From Novosphingobium sp. KA1 (GTDB lineage Bacteria > Pseudomonadota > Alphaproteobacteria > Sphingomonadales > Sphingomonadaceae): 64,000 nucleotides of DNA. The stretch spans positions 1,575,001 to 1,639,000 of the forward strand of contig NZ_CP021247.1 of assembly GCF_017309955.1 (NCBI RefSeq), written 5' to 3'. Shown one piece after another: positions 1-9,064 of this stretch. The notes under the pieces are model-generated. The model saw nothing but the letters and a program-made list of their open reading frames with translations. It searched no databases and was not told the origin of the DNA. The translations under genes were made by a program, and so were the position numbers. How positions within the stretch are numbered: the first letter of the stretch is position 1; each line of letters begins with the position of its first letter.

Positions 1-783
1 GAGCAGGTCGTCGAAGAAGCGCGAGGCGCCGATGATGATCAGGCTCCAGCTGAGCGAGGAGAGCGCGCAGATCTGCGTCAGCGAGAGCGAGACGAAGCGG
101 TTGATGAGGCCGCTGCCCACCGCCGTCTGCATCAGCATCGCAAAGACGCCCAGCGCATGCCAGAGCGCGAAAGGCTGGCGCAGCACGCGGAAGATCGCGA
201 AATTGAGCACCAGCGGCATGATCATCAGCCCGCAGAGCGCGGCGAGGATCAGCGCGTCGTTGCCGACCGCGCGCTCGTCGGCCGGCGCGGCGATCACAGC
301 ATCGGACAGCAGCCCCTTGTGGCGCGGGTTCACCACCTTGAGCACGTAGGCGCCGGGGGCTTCTCCCGATGCCAGGCGCGGCAGCGGCATCTCCATCGTC
401 CAGGAGGTGGAGGCGAGGTGCAGATCCGGCTCGGTGATCGGCCGGGTCGCGCTTTGGCCATCCGCGCCGAGGGCGGTGACCGACAGCGCGGTGAAGCCGG
501 TCAGGCGGGTATTGAGCGTTTCGCCGGGCACTTGCCGGTGTCCGGCCATGTCGATCCGCACGAAGCTCGCCATGCCGCCGGCGATCGGCCAGGTCCTGCC
601 GCTGCAATCCCAGCGCGCCGGATCGCGGGCGAGGGCGGCCGCCGATTCGCCGCTATCGGCAAGCGCGGTGCAGACCGAGCCCGGGGCAAAGGCGGGTTGC
701 GGATGGGCGGCAGCGGGCAGCGCCAGCAAGGCCAGGGCCGCTGCCCACACGCCGAACAGATAGGAAAGGGCCCCCGGGAACAT
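1..783 (-). CDS. 7TM-DISM-type membrane signalling protein, C-terminus outside window
   Basis: The reading frame stays open from an ATG at 783 to the window edge, so 261 N-terminal residues are visible. Residues 5-26 form a signal or anchor helix ending AAAHP. Residues 27-170 look periplasmic, with two cysteines near 38 and 60. Hydrophobic helices follow at about 176-200, 205-225 and 230-255. This layout, signal, periplasmic sensor, then several membrane helices, is that of 7TMR-DISM receptors, which usually end in a GGDEF or histidine kinase module. The output domain is not visible, so diguanylate cyclase is only a guess. It lies downstream of the antiporter gene on the same strand, 280 bp away. 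Confidence 0.55.
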   Translation of the reverse strand, partial: MFPGALSYLFGVWAAALALLALPAAAHPQPAFAPGSVCTALADSGESAAALARDPARWDCSGRTWPIAGGMASFVRIDMAGHRQVPGETLNTRLTGFTALSVTALGADGQSATRPITEPDLHLASTSWTMEMPLPRLASGEAPGAYVLKVVNPRHKGLLSDAVIAAPADERAVGNDALILAALCGLMIMPLVLNFAIFRVLRQPFALWHALGVFAMLMQTAVGSGLINRFVSLSLTQICALSSLSWSLIIIGASRFFDDLL

Positions 784-1063
784 GGCTGCTCAATCGCCGA
801 TCTCGATCAAGATATGGTTAACATACTGACAGATTGCCGCTCCGCAATCTTGCCGGAAACCGACGAAATCGCCGCCCTTTCGGGCGGACTGGCGCGAGCC
901 GCTATCGATTCATCCGATCATCCCCACCCGATCGCGCATCGCCAGCATCCTGCGGGTGTCCGGGTGTCCGGGTGGCGGTGCTGCCCTCAAGCGGCCCTCA
1001 AGCGGCCGTTGCGGGCATTTTCAAACCGGCGCTGACGCAAGCGGCGGACCATTTGCCCACTCC

Positions 1064-2818
1064 TCAGTGGGCGTCGCGCAGGCTCTGGGTGATGATGCGG
1101 TCGCGGGCGGCGCGGATGTCGCCGGTCTCGTGCTGGATCGACAGCCGCTCCCGGTCGCTGGCGCGGTAGGTGTTTTCTGCCGCGTCGATCTGCTGGAGCG
1201 AGAGGCCGAGGTCGTCCAGCGCCTCGCGCGCCATCGCCACCGCCGATTCCATGACCTCGCGTACCATGAAGGCGACGGGGGCATCCATCAGCCGGATCAT
1301 CGTGCGCCGGTCGTAGACGCGGGCGAGGATGCGGGCATCGGGGAAAGCCTGGTGGACGTTCTGCAGGAAGCTTTCGGAAAGCTGGTCGCCGTCGATGCAG
1401 AACACGATCATCTGCGCCTCGCCGGCGCCGGCCTGGCGCAGGAGGTCGATGCGGGTGCCGTCGCCGAACCAGACCTTGGCGCCGAAGCCGCCGGCCACGT
1501 CGATCATCTCGATGTCGGTGTCGATCAGCGTCACCTCGATCTCGGCAGCGATCAGCACCTGGGCCACGGTCTGGCCGAAGCGGCCATACCCCACCACCAG
1601 CGCGCGGGCGCCGTCGCGGCGGGGACCTTCGCGGGTTTCCTTGGAGGTCGGCATCTCGCGGATGCGCGCGGTGGCCATCATCAGGAACGGGGTGGTGACC
1701 ATCGAGAGGGTGACGATGGCGCTGAACAGGCTGGCGGCGCTGGGGTCGACCAGCCAGGCGTCCCTGGCCTGGGCGAACAGCACGAAGCCGAATTCGCCGC
1801 CCTGGCTGAGCAGCAGGCCGAGCGCCAGCGCGCTGCGCCAGTTCATCCGGAAGGCCAGGCCCAGGAGGAAGATCACCCCGCTCTTCACCGCGATCAGCGC
1901 GAACGCCATGGCCAGCACGAACAGCGGCCGCTCGGCGATCGCCGAGAGGTCGAGCATCATGCCCACCGACATGAAGAACAGGCCCAGGAGCAGCGTGCGG
2001 AACGGCTCGACGTCGGCCTCCAGCTCGTGGCGATAGGGGGAATCGGCCAGCATGACCCCGGCGATGAAGGCGCCGAGCGCGGTGGAGAGGCCCAGCGACT
2101 GCATCAGGGCGGCCGAGGCGATCACCGTGAACAGCGCCGCGAACACGAACATCTCGCGCTCGCCGAGGTTGCCGATCAGGCGGAACAGCGGGCGAATCGC
2201 GAAGCGGCCCGCCAGGATCAGCCCGGCGATGGCGGCCAGCGTTTCCAGCACCAGGATCCAGCCGGGAGGGCCTTCGGGCAGGTGCGGGTTGCGGTTCATC
2301 GCCGCGATGATCGTGATCAGCGGGATGATCGAGAGATCCTGGAACAGCAGGATCGCGAAGGAGCGCTCGCCGAACGGGGTGTGCAGGCGGCCGGCTCCCT
2401 GCAGCATCGGCAGCACCTGCGCGGTGGAGGAAAGGCCGAGCGGCAGCCCCAGCGCCAGCGAGGCGGAAATGCTGAAGCCGGTCGTGAAATAGATGACGGC
2501 CGAGATGGCGAGCCCGCAGAGCGCCACTTGCAGCAGGCCCAGCCCGAAGATCTCGCTGCGCATCCGCCACAGGCGCCGGGGCGCGAGTTCGAGGCCGACG
2601 ATGAACAGCAGGAAGGTGATGCCCAGTTCCGCGATGCCCAGCTTGTTCTCGGGATCGCCGACAAGGCCGAACATGGACGGCCCGAGGATCGCGCCCGCGA
2701 GCAGGTAGCCCAGCGTGGCACCCAGCCCGAGGCGGCGGAACAGGAGGACAAAGGCAAGCGCGGTGCCGAGCAGCAGGAAGCCGTCTCGCAGCAGGAATGC
2801 CTGGGAATGATCTTGCAT
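1064..2818 (-). CDS. KefB/KefC-type monovalent cation:proton antiporter (CPA2) with TrkA-N domain
   Basis: Predicted inner-membrane potassium or cation/proton antiporter of about 584 aa. The first ~375 residues are a series of hydrophobic helices with CPA2 motifs such as GYLLAGAILGPS and FLLFIVGLELAP. A cytoplasmic TrkA-N (RCK) domain starts near residue 404 with the dinucleotide-binding motif GYGRFGQ, and an acidic, Arg-rich tail follows. I chose the ATG at 2818 (MQDHSQAF) over one 13 codons upstream because the extra residues are Pro/Arg-rich and unlike the family. A second CPA2-like antiporter at 36.7 kb lacks the RCK domain, so the two are probably gated differently. Confidence 0.9.
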   Translation of the reverse strand: MQDHSQAFLLRDGFLLLGTALAFVLLFRRLGLGATLGYLLAGAILGPSMFGLVGDPENKLGIAELGITFLLFIVGLELAPRRLWRMRSEIFGLGLLQVALCGLAISAVIYFTTGFSISASLALGLPLGLSSTAQVLPMLQGAGRLHTPFGERSFAILLFQDLSIIPLITIIAAMNRNPHLPEGPPGWILVLETLAAIAGLILAGRFAIRPLFRLIGNLGEREMFVFAALFTVIASAALMQSLGLSTALGAFIAGVMLADSPYRHELEADVEPFRTLLLGLFFMSVGMMLDLSAIAERPLFVLAMAFALIAVKSGVIFLLGLAFRMNWRSALALGLLLSQGGEFGFVLFAQARDAWLVDPSAASLFSAIVTLSMVTTPFLMMATARIREMPTSKETREGPRRDGARALVVGYGRFGQTVAQVLIAAEIEVTLIDTDIEMIDVAGGFGAKVWFGDGTRIDLLRQAGAGEAQMIVFCIDGDQLSESFLQNVHQAFPDARILARVYDRRTMIRLMDAPVAFMVREVMESAVAMAREALDDLGLSLQQIDAAENTYRASDRERLSIQHETGDIRAARDRIITQSLRDAH

Positions 2819-2996
2819 CGGGGCCTTTCGGGGGCAGGGACGCGGGGGTGCCGTCAAAGCGGCAGGGTAGGGCTATTGGCGGGCAATTGGTAGGTTGGCG
2901 TTGGGATGGCTTGACCTTGCCCGCCAATCCCGCTTCCCGCGCGCCATTGGGGGGCTGTGTGTGGGGGGCGGGGCTGCGGGCGCCCCCCTGCCGTGC

Positions 2997-5441
2997 CTAG
3001 AGCGGCGCGCCGTTCTCGTCGCGGTAGATGTCGCGGCGGCCGACGTGGTTGGCGGGGCCGACGTAGCCGTCCTGCTCCATGCGCTCCACCCACTTGGCGG
3101 CGGTGTTGTAGCCCACGCCCATCTGGCGCTGCAGCCAGGAGACCGAGACCTTCTGGTTCTCGAACACCAGCTGGCAGACCTGGCGGTACTTGCGTTCCTC
3201 GGGCTGGTCGGAGGCGGTGGCGTCGAGGTCGTCGAAGCCGAACGAGCCTTCTTCCGGCTCGTTGGTGACGGCATCGACGTAGTCGGGCTTGCCCTGCGCG
3301 CGCCAGTGGTCGGCAACGTGTTCGACTTCCTCGTCCGAGACGAAGGGGCCGTGGACGCGCTTCACCGGGTCGGAGCTGGGCTTGTAGAGCATGTCGCCCT
3401 TGCCCAGCAGCTGCTCGGCGCCCTGTTCGCCCAGGATGGTGCGGCTGTCGATGCGGCTGGTGACGGCAAACGACACGCGGGTCGGCAGGTTGGCCTTGAT
3501 GACGCCGGTGATGACGTCGACCGAGGGGCGCTGCGTCGCCATGATCAGGTGGATGCCCGCCGCGCGGCTCTTCTGGCTGAGGCGCTGGATCAGCACTTCG
3601 ATTTCCTTGCCGACGGTGACCATGAGGTCGGCGAGTTCGTCGACGATCAGCACGATCTGCGGCAGCGTCTCGTAATCGAGCTGGCGGTCTTCGTAGAGTT
3701 CCTCGCCCGTCTCCGGGTCGAAGCCGATCTGGATGCGGCGGCCCAGCGGCTTGCCCTTGGCGGCGGCGGCGCGGACTTTCTCGTTGAAGCTGGCGAGGTT
3801 ACGCACGCTGATCTCGCTCATCTGGCGGTAGCGGCGCTCCATTTCCTCGACCGCCCACTTCAGCGCGCGCACCGCCTTGGGCGGCTCGGTGACGACCGGC
3901 GAGAGCAAGTGCGGAATATCGTCGTAGCTCTTGAGTTCCAGCACCTTGGGATCGACGAGGATCAGGCGGCACTGCGCCGGGGTGAGGCGGTAGAGCAGCG
4001 AGAGCAGGATGGTGTTGAGGCCGACCGACTTGCCCGAACCGGTGGTACCGGCGACCAGCAAGTGCGGCATCGTCGCCAGGTCCGCCACCACCGGCTCGCC
4101 GGCGATGTCCTTGCCCAGGATGATCGGCAGCATGCCCTTGTGGCTGGCGAAAGCCTCGGAGGCGACCATCTCCTTGAACGAGACCATCTGGCGGTCGGCA
4201 TTGGGCAGTTCGATGCCCATGACGGTGCGCCCCGGAATCGAGGAGACGCGGGCCGAGATCGCGCTCATGTTGCGGGCGATGTCGTCGGCAAGGCCGATCA
4301 CGCGGCTGGCCTTGATGCCGGGCGCGGGCTCCAGTTCGTACATGGTGACGACCGGGCCGGTGCGCACGGCGGTGATCTCGCCCTTGACGTTGAAATCGTC
4401 CAGCACGGTTTCGAGCAGGCGCGCGTTGCGTTCGAGGCTGAGCTTGTCGATCTTGGGCTGCGAGTTGGGCGGCGGATCGTTGAGCAGGTCGAGCCCGGGC
4501 AGCGCGAACTTGTCGAACATGTCCTTCTGGCGGTTGCCGATGTTGAGCTGCGCGGGGGTGGCGGCGGCCTTGGGATCGCTGATCTCGGGCGCCTTGCGCG
4601 GCTTGGCCGGTTCGCGCTGGGCAGCGGCGGCCACCGGCGCGTCGTCGAAGTCGTCGTCCATGAACGGCGCGGACTGGATCTTCGGCGCCTTCTCGCGGGT
4701 CTTTTCCTTCTCGGCGCTGCGGGGCGAAGCCTCGCCGGGGGCGGAAGCGCGGCCGATGCGGCCGGGCAGGGTCAGCAGGCGGCCCCAGTCCCAGGCGAAC
4801 ACGCTGCCCGCCAGCAGCAGGCCGCCGCCAAGGCAGAGCACGGAAATGGCAAAGGCCGCCCAGGAGGCAAAGACGCCGGGCAGGAAGCCGGTCAGCGTCT
4901 CGATCACCCAGGCGCCGAGCAGGCCGGAAATGCCGCCCATCGAGGCGGGCAGGGTGCCGCCGGGCTGGACATAGGTGAGGCCGAGCAGGGTGCCGGTGGC
5001 GCCGGCCTGCGGGAAGGCGAGGCTGAGCACCGTGGCGATCAGCACCATGGCCAGCGCCAGCACAAAGACCGGGCGCCACCAGCGCTGGTTGGAAGGCTCC
5101 ATCTCGCCGTCCTCTTCCTCGACCAGCAGCCAGAGCTTGCGGGCGAAGACATAGAGCAGCGGCACGAAGAGCGCGGAAACCGGGCCGAACAGCAGCAGCA
5201 CCCGCTCCGCCACCCAGGCGCCGACCGGGCCCATCCAGTTCTCCGCCGGGCCGCCGGCGGCGGTCGAGGCGGAGGGATCGGTCTGGTGGTAGCTCAGCAG
5301 CGCGAGGGTGAGGAAGGCCATCGCCGCGAACAGCAGCAGGGCGCCGCCCAGCTCGCCCGCGCGGCGCAAGGACCGCTTGAGCACTGCGCGCCAGTCCGGC
5401 TTGGCGATTCGCCGTCCGGGTGCGAGGGGCCGTGTCGCCAT
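2997..5441 (-). CDS. ftsK: DNA translocase FtsK/SpoIIIE
   Basis: Septal DNA motor that clears chromosome termini and activates XerCD dimer resolution. The 814-aa product has N-terminal membrane helices within residues ~28-220, a linker rich in Ala, Pro and charged residues (~230-330), and a RecA-like motor with Walker A GTTGSGKS near residue 462 and the LILVDPK strand. A winged-helix gamma domain at ~745-814 should read KOPS-type polar sequences. The start MATRPLAPGRR was preferred to a longer reading because homologues begin just before the first helix. A promoter-like TTGACG-18-CATTAT lies just upstream. Confidence 0.95.
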   Translation of the reverse strand: MATRPLAPGRRIAKPDWRAVLKRSLRRAGELGGALLLFAAMAFLTLALLSYHQTDPSASTAAGGPAENWMGPVGAWVAERVLLLFGPVSALFVPLLYVFARKLWLLVEEEDGEMEPSNQRWWRPVFVLALAMVLIATVLSLAFPQAGATGTLLGLTYVQPGGTLPASMGGISGLLGAWVIETLTGFLPGVFASWAAFAISVLCLGGGLLLAGSVFAWDWGRLLTLPGRIGRASAPGEASPRSAEKEKTREKAPKIQSAPFMDDDFDDAPVAAAAQREPAKPRKAPEISDPKAAATPAQLNIGNRQKDMFDKFALPGLDLLNDPPPNSQPKIDKLSLERNARLLETVLDDFNVKGEITAVRTGPVVTMYELEPAPGIKASRVIGLADDIARNMSAISARVSSIPGRTVMGIELPNADRQMVSFKEMVASEAFASHKGMLPIILGKDIAGEPVVADLATMPHLLVAGTTGSGKSVGLNTILLSLLYRLTPAQCRLILVDPKVLELKSYDDIPHLLSPVVTEPPKAVRALKWAVEEMERRYRQMSEISVRNLASFNEKVRAAAAKGKPLGRRIQIGFDPETGEELYEDRQLDYETLPQIVLIVDELADLMVTVGKEIEVLIQRLSQKSRAAGIHLIMATQRPSVDVITGVIKANLPTRVSFAVTSRIDSRTILGEQGAEQLLGKGDMLYKPSSDPVKRVHGPFVSDEEVEHVADHWRAQGKPDYVDAVTNEPEEGSFGFDDLDATASDQPEERKYRQVCQLVFENQKVSVSWLQRQMGVGYNTAAKWVERMEQDGYVGPANHVGRRDIYRDENGAPL

Positions 5442-5468
5442 TGGAAATTCCCTTGATTTCGGCCCGAT

Positions 5469-5498
5469 ATAATGCGTCGGCGGGGGACTCGCCGTCAA
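5469..5498 (-). promoter_or_regulatory. putative sigma70 promoter of ftsK
   Basis: On the minus strand TTGACG (5498-5493) and CATTAT (5474-5469) are separated by 18 bp, about 28 bp before the ftsK ATG. The -35 fits well and the -10 matches the consensus at four of six positions. This was found by eye, with no transcription data. Confidence 0.4.
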
Positions 5499-5527
5499 GA
5501 ATGGATCGGGAACAAGGTTGTGGGCGG

Positions 5528-6091
5528 TCAGATAAACGCCTGAATCGCCGCCCATTTGCGGGCAGGTAGCGTGCGGGCGCGGTGCGCCGTCATGCCGCCC
5601 AGCGCGATCACCGGCACCTGCGCGCGCGCCGCCAGGAGGCGAAACCGCGTCGGCCCCAGCGTCTTGCCGCCGGGGTGCGAGCGGGTGGCGAAGACCGGCG
5701 AGACCACGGCCATGGCGGCGCGGGCGCGGTGGGCGCGGGCGAGTTCGCGCAGCGAATGGACGGTGACGAGGCGCAGGATCGCGGGGCCATGGGTGAGGTT
5801 TCCCGCCGCGCCGTAGGCCCCGTCCGCGCCCCATTTCCGGGCTTCGCGGGCTGTCCCGGAAAGCACGATGACGTGGCCGAAACGGCGGGCCACACGTTTC
5901 AAAACCGCGAAACGGATGCGGCGTTCGGCAGGCGGCAGGTGGTAGTGGCGCAGCACCAGCCCCGATCCGCGCGGCAGCCGCGCGAGCGCGGTTTCGAGCG
6001 TGGCATCGTTGCGGGCGTCGCTGACGAGCCAGATGTCGGGCGCAAGAGGTGGCTGGCGGTTCGGCACGGGGACGCTATAGCAGCGCGCCAT
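5528..6091 (-). CDS. thiamine phosphate synthase / TenI-family protein
   Basis: A 187-aa TIM-barrel protein of the ThiE/TenI family, recognised by SPVFATRSHPGG (the ThiE phosphate/substrate loop) followed by LGPTRF and VIALGGMTA. It is somewhat shorter than typical ThiE, so either coupling of the thiazole and pyrimidine moieties or a TenI-like role is possible. The ATG is problematic: its CAT on the plus strand overlaps the ATG of the divergent yggS-type gene. A GTG at codon 9 (6067) leaves the conserved barrel intact and may be the true start. Confidence 0.75.
   Translation of the reverse strand: MARCYSVPVPNRQPPLAPDIWLVSDARNDATLETALARLPRGSGLVLRHYHLPPAERRIRFAVLKRVARRFGHVIVLSGTAREARKWGADGAYGAAGNLTHGPAILRLVTVHSLRELARAHRARAAMAVVSPVFATRSHPGGKTLGPTRFRLLAARAQVPVIALGGMTAHRARTLPARKWAAIQAFI
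6074..6082 (+). promoter_or_regulatory. putative -10 element (GCTATAGC-like) of the YggS gene
   Basis: A GCTATAGC motif lies about a dozen bases before the YggS ATG. At this distance transcription would start at or next to the ATG, giving a leaderless mRNA. No convincing -35 was seen. Confidence 0.3.
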
Positions 6092-6758
6092 GGATCAGCC
6101 AGCTTCTCCTCTCCAGGCCGTTCGCGCCGGGATCGCCCACGCCGCCACCATTGCCGGACGCGCGCCCGGGGCGATCGAACTCGTCGCCATCTCCAAGACC
6201 CACCCCGCCGAGGCGATCCTGCCGCTCCTCGCCGAGGGGCAGCGCGTCTTTGGGGAAAACCGCGTGCAGGAAGCCGAGGCCAAGTGGCCCGCCCTGCGCG
6301 AGGCCCATCCCGATGTGGTGCTGCACCTCGTCGGCCAGCTCCAGTCCAACAAGGCCGAGGACGCGGTCGCGCTGTTCGACTGCATCCACGCGCTCGACCG
6401 GCCCTCGCTGGTTACGGCGCTGGCCAGGGCGATGGACAAGCTGGGCCGCCGGGTGCCGTGCTTCGTGCAGGTGAACATCGGCGCCGAAGAGCAGAAGGGC
6501 GGTTGCGCGATTGCCGATCTGCCCGCCCTGCTGGCCGAAGTGCGCGGCGCGGATATTCCGCTGGCGGGCCTGATGTGCGTGCCGCCGGCGGGCATCGAGG
6601 CGGCGCCGTTCTTTGCCCTGCTTGCCAAGCTTGCCGCCGACAACGGGGTTTCCGGCCTGTCGATGGGCATGAGCGAGGACTTCGAAACGGCGATCATGCT
6701 GGGCGCCACGCATGTGCGCGTGGGCAGCGCGCTGTTCGGCGCGCGGGCCGCAGCCTGA
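6090..6758 (+). CDS. YggS/PLPBP family pyridoxal 5'-phosphate homeostasis protein
   Basis: A 222-aa single-domain alanine-racemase-like TIM barrel that binds PLP and buffers cellular vitamin B6 and amino/keto acid pools. The PLP lysine is K36 in the motif VAISKTHP. Other family motifs are FGENRVQEA, HLVGQLQSNKA, the VQVN strand, and the terminal phosphate-binding SMGMSEDFETAI followed by RVGSALFG. The length is normal. The start codon overlaps the start codon of the divergent ThiE-like gene. A hairpin with a T-run follows at 6844-6872. Confidence 0.93.
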   Translation: MDQPASPLQAVRAGIAHAATIAGRAPGAIELVAISKTHPAEAILPLLAEGQRVFGENRVQEAEAKWPALREAHPDVVLHLVGQLQSNKAEDAVALFDCIHALDRPSLVTALARAMDKLGRRVPCFVQVNIGAEEQKGGCAIADLPALLAEVRGADIPLAGLMCVPPAGIEAAPFFALLAKLAADNGVSGLSMGMSEDFETAIMLGATHVRVGSALFGARAAA

Positions 6759-6771
6759 TGTTACCCAAGCT

Positions 6772-6862
6772 CCTCCCCCATCGGGGGAGGGGTAATGGCG
6801 CAGGGCTGCCGAAAGCCCCCTTCGTCAGCGCTTTGCGCTGCCGCCTCCCCCGCTGGGGGAGG
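6772..6862. repeat. twin-hairpin intergenic repeat (CCTCCCCC...GGGGGAGG)
   Basis: Two near-identical hairpins, CCTCCCCCATCGGGGGAGG at 6772-6790 and CCTCCCCCGCTGGGGGAGG at 6844-6862, flank a 53-bp spacer that contains its own small dyad (CAGCGCTTTGCGCTG). Elements of this form are common between genes in sphingomonads, from general knowledge. It lies between convergent genes. Confidence 0.7.
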
Positions 6863-6872
6863 ATCTTTTTTG
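6844..6872 (+). terminator. rho-independent terminator after YggS gene
   Basis: The eight-pair GC stem CCTCCCCC-GCT-GGGGGAGG is followed by ATCTTTTTTG. It uses the distal hairpin of the intergenic repeat and stops just before the LysE gene end. Confidence 0.7.
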
Positions 6873-6873
6873 C

Positions 6874-7503
6874 TTAAGCAGCGCGGAACGCCAGCAGCGA
6901 GAGGCCGAACCCGGCGAACAGCCCGCCGGTCAGCCGGTTGAACGCCCGCTTGACGCCGGCCTTGCCCAGATGGCGCGAGAGCGCGCGGCCGCTGAATGCA
7001 TAGACCGCGTACCAGAACGCCTCGATCACCGCGAAGACCGCCACCAGGATGGCGAACTGCGGTGCCTGCGGGCGGGCGGGATCGATGAACTGCGGCAGGA
7101 AGGCGGCGGCGAAGACGATGGCCTTGGGATTGCTGATCGAGATCGCATAACCGCCGCGCAGCAGCGCCAGCCACGAAACCTCCGGCCGCACGGTCTGCAG
7201 CGCGTCGTCATCGTCTGAAACCGGCGCGCGCCATGCCTTGACCGCCAGGAACAGCAGATAACCGGCGCCCGCAATGCGCAGCGCGGTGAAGGTCCCGGGC
7301 AGCGCATGGAGCAGCGCCCCCAGCCCCACGGCGGAGGCGGCCAGCAGGGTGACGAGACCCAGGAGGCAGCCCGCCATGGTGGCGAGGGTGCGCTTCACGC
7401 CCAGTTCCACGCTGCGCGAGAGCACGTGGAGCATGTTGGGGCCCGGCGTCGCGCTCAGGAGGAAGACCGCGACGGCGAAGATCCAGAGGGTGTGAAGCGC
7501 CAT
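6874..7503 (-). CDS. LysE/RhtB family amino-acid exporter
   Basis: A 209-aa inner-membrane protein with about six hydrophobic helices and the LysE hallmark SATPGPNMLHVLSRS near the N-terminus (residues ~17-31). SISNPKAIVFAAAFLPQF, the NPK motif followed by the next helix, is also diagnostic. The family exports amino acids or homoserine lactones. The substrate cannot be read from sequence. The ATG lies 8 bp after the pyruvate kinase stop codon, so the gene is probably co-transcribed as the second gene of a pyk-lysE unit. Confidence 0.9.
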   Translation of the reverse strand: MALHTLWIFAVAVFLLSATPGPNMLHVLSRSVELGVKRTLATMAGCLLGLVTLLAASAVGLGALLHALPGTFTALRIAGAGYLLFLAVKAWRAPVSDDDDALQTVRPEVSWLALLRGGYAISISNPKAIVFAAAFLPQFIDPARPQAPQFAILVAVFAVIEAFWYAVYAFSGRALSRHLGKAGVKRAFNRLTGGLFAGFGLSLLAFRAA

Positions 7504-7511
7504 CCGCGTCC

Positions 7512-8987
7512 TCAGTCCAGTTCGTTGCCGGTGAGCGTCACGACGTGGAGCAGGTTGGTGGAGCCCGGCACGCCGAACGGCACGCCCGCCAGCGCCACGA
7601 GGCGGGTTCCGGCAGCGCCGAAACCGTGGCGCAGCGCCATGCGCTTGCCCTTGGCGATCATCTCCTCGAAGCTGCCGATGTCCTTGGTGGTCACCGTATG
7701 GGCGCCCCACAGCAGCGCCAGGCGGCGGGCGGTGGCGAGCGTCGGGGTGAGCACCAGCATCGGCGCTGCGGGCCGTTCGCGCGCGACGCGGCGGGCCGAA
7801 CCGCCCGAGCCGGTGAAGACGATGATGCCCTCGATCGGCAGGGTATCGGCAATCGTCGCGCAGGAGGCGGAAAGCGCGTCGGCGGTGGTCGGATCGGGCG
7901 GGGTCGAGGCGAGGTGGATACGCTCGCGGTAGGTCGAATCGTGTTCGACCGAGACGGCGATGCGGTCCATGATCGTCACCGCCTCGACCGGCCACTGACC
8001 GGCGGCGGTTTCGGCCGAGAGCATCACCGCGTCGGCGCCGTCATACACGGCGTTGGCGACGTCGGAGACTTCGGCGCGGGTCGGCGAGGGGCTGGTGATC
8101 ATCGATTCCAGCATCTGCGTGGCCACCACCACCGGCTTGCCGCTGGCGCGGGTCTTGGCGACGATGTGCTTCTGGATCGGCGGCACCTGTTCGGGCAGCA
8201 GTTCGACGCCAAGGTCACCGCGCGCGACCATGATGCCGTCCGACAGCTCGATGATGCCGTCGATCGACTGCACCGCGGCAGGCTTCTCGATCTTCGACAT
8301 CAGCGCGCAGGCCCCGCCGATCAGGCGGCGGGCCTCGGCGACGTCCTCGGGACGCTGCACGAAGGAGAGGCCGATCCAGTCGGCGCCCTGCTCGACCGCG
8401 AAGGCGAGGTCGCGGCGGTCCTTGTCGGTCAGCGCCGGCACCGGGACGATCGCGTCGGGCACGTTCACGCCCTTGCGGTCGGAGATCGCGCCGCCGACTT
8501 CGGCCGAGCACAGGATCGAATCGGCTTCGGCGCGGATGACCACGAGGCGCAGCTTGCCGTCGTCGATCAGCAGGCGCTGGCCCTTCTCGAGGATGCCGAA
8601 CAGTTCGGGATGCGGCAGGCAGACGCGGTTGTCGTCACCCGGGGTGGGATCGCGGTCCAGCGTGAAGTGGGCGCCGTGGCGGATGAAGGCCTTGCCCTCG
8701 GCAAACGTGCCGACGCGCAGTTTCGGGCCCTGCAGGTCGCAGAGCACGGCGATGGGGCGCATCGCGTCCTTTTCCACCGCGCGGATATTGGCGATGGTTT
8801 CGCGGTGGGTGTCGTGATCGCCGTGGCTCATGTTGACGCGGAAGGCATCGGCGCCGGCTTTCAGCAGCTTCTCGATGGTTTCCTTGTCACGGCTCGCCGG
8901 GCCGAGCGTGGCAAGGATCTTGACCTTGCGCTGGCGCTTGATGCCGCGGTGGTGGGGCGAGCGACGGAATGGTGGAGTGGTTGCCAA
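7512..8987 (-). CDS. pyk: pyruvate kinase
   Basis: Final glycolytic enzyme, phosphoenolpyruvate + ADP to pyruvate + ATP, cytoplasmic. Motifs seen: KVKILATLGPASR at the N-terminus, FRVNMSHGDH, the catalytic lysine region MSKIEKPAAVQ, the metal-binding IMVARGDLGVELL, and AVMLSAETAAGQWP. The C-terminal allosteric-type domain is present. There is no ATG near the family start. I place the start at a TTG (8987), giving 491 aa; a second in-frame TTG at 9047 would add 20 residues unlike the family and leave only 17 bp to the divergent gene. Confidence 0.93.
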   Translation of the reverse strand: MATTPPFRRSPHHRGIKRQRKVKILATLGPASRDKETIEKLLKAGADAFRVNMSHGDHDTHRETIANIRAVEKDAMRPIAVLCDLQGPKLRVGTFAEGKAFIRHGAHFTLDRDPTPGDDNRVCLPHPELFGILEKGQRLLIDDGKLRLVVIRAEADSILCSAEVGGAISDRKGVNVPDAIVPVPALTDKDRRDLAFAVEQGADWIGLSFVQRPEDVAEARRLIGGACALMSKIEKPAAVQSIDGIIELSDGIMVARGDLGVELLPEQVPPIQKHIVAKTRASGKPVVVATQMLESMITSPSPTRAEVSDVANAVYDGADAVMLSAETAAGQWPVEAVTIMDRIAVSVEHDSTYRERIHLASTPPDPTTADALSASCATIADTLPIEGIIVFTGSGGSARRVARERPAAPMLVLTPTLATARRLALLWGAHTVTTKDIGSFEEMIAKGKRMALRHGFGAAGTRLVALAGVPFGVPGSTNLLHVVTLTGNELD

Positions 8988-9064
8988 GGTCAGTGTGCCT
9001 CTTCCTGTATCGGGGCGATCTATGGCAAAGCTTGTCTGACAAACCAAGGACCAAGCGAAGCGCC

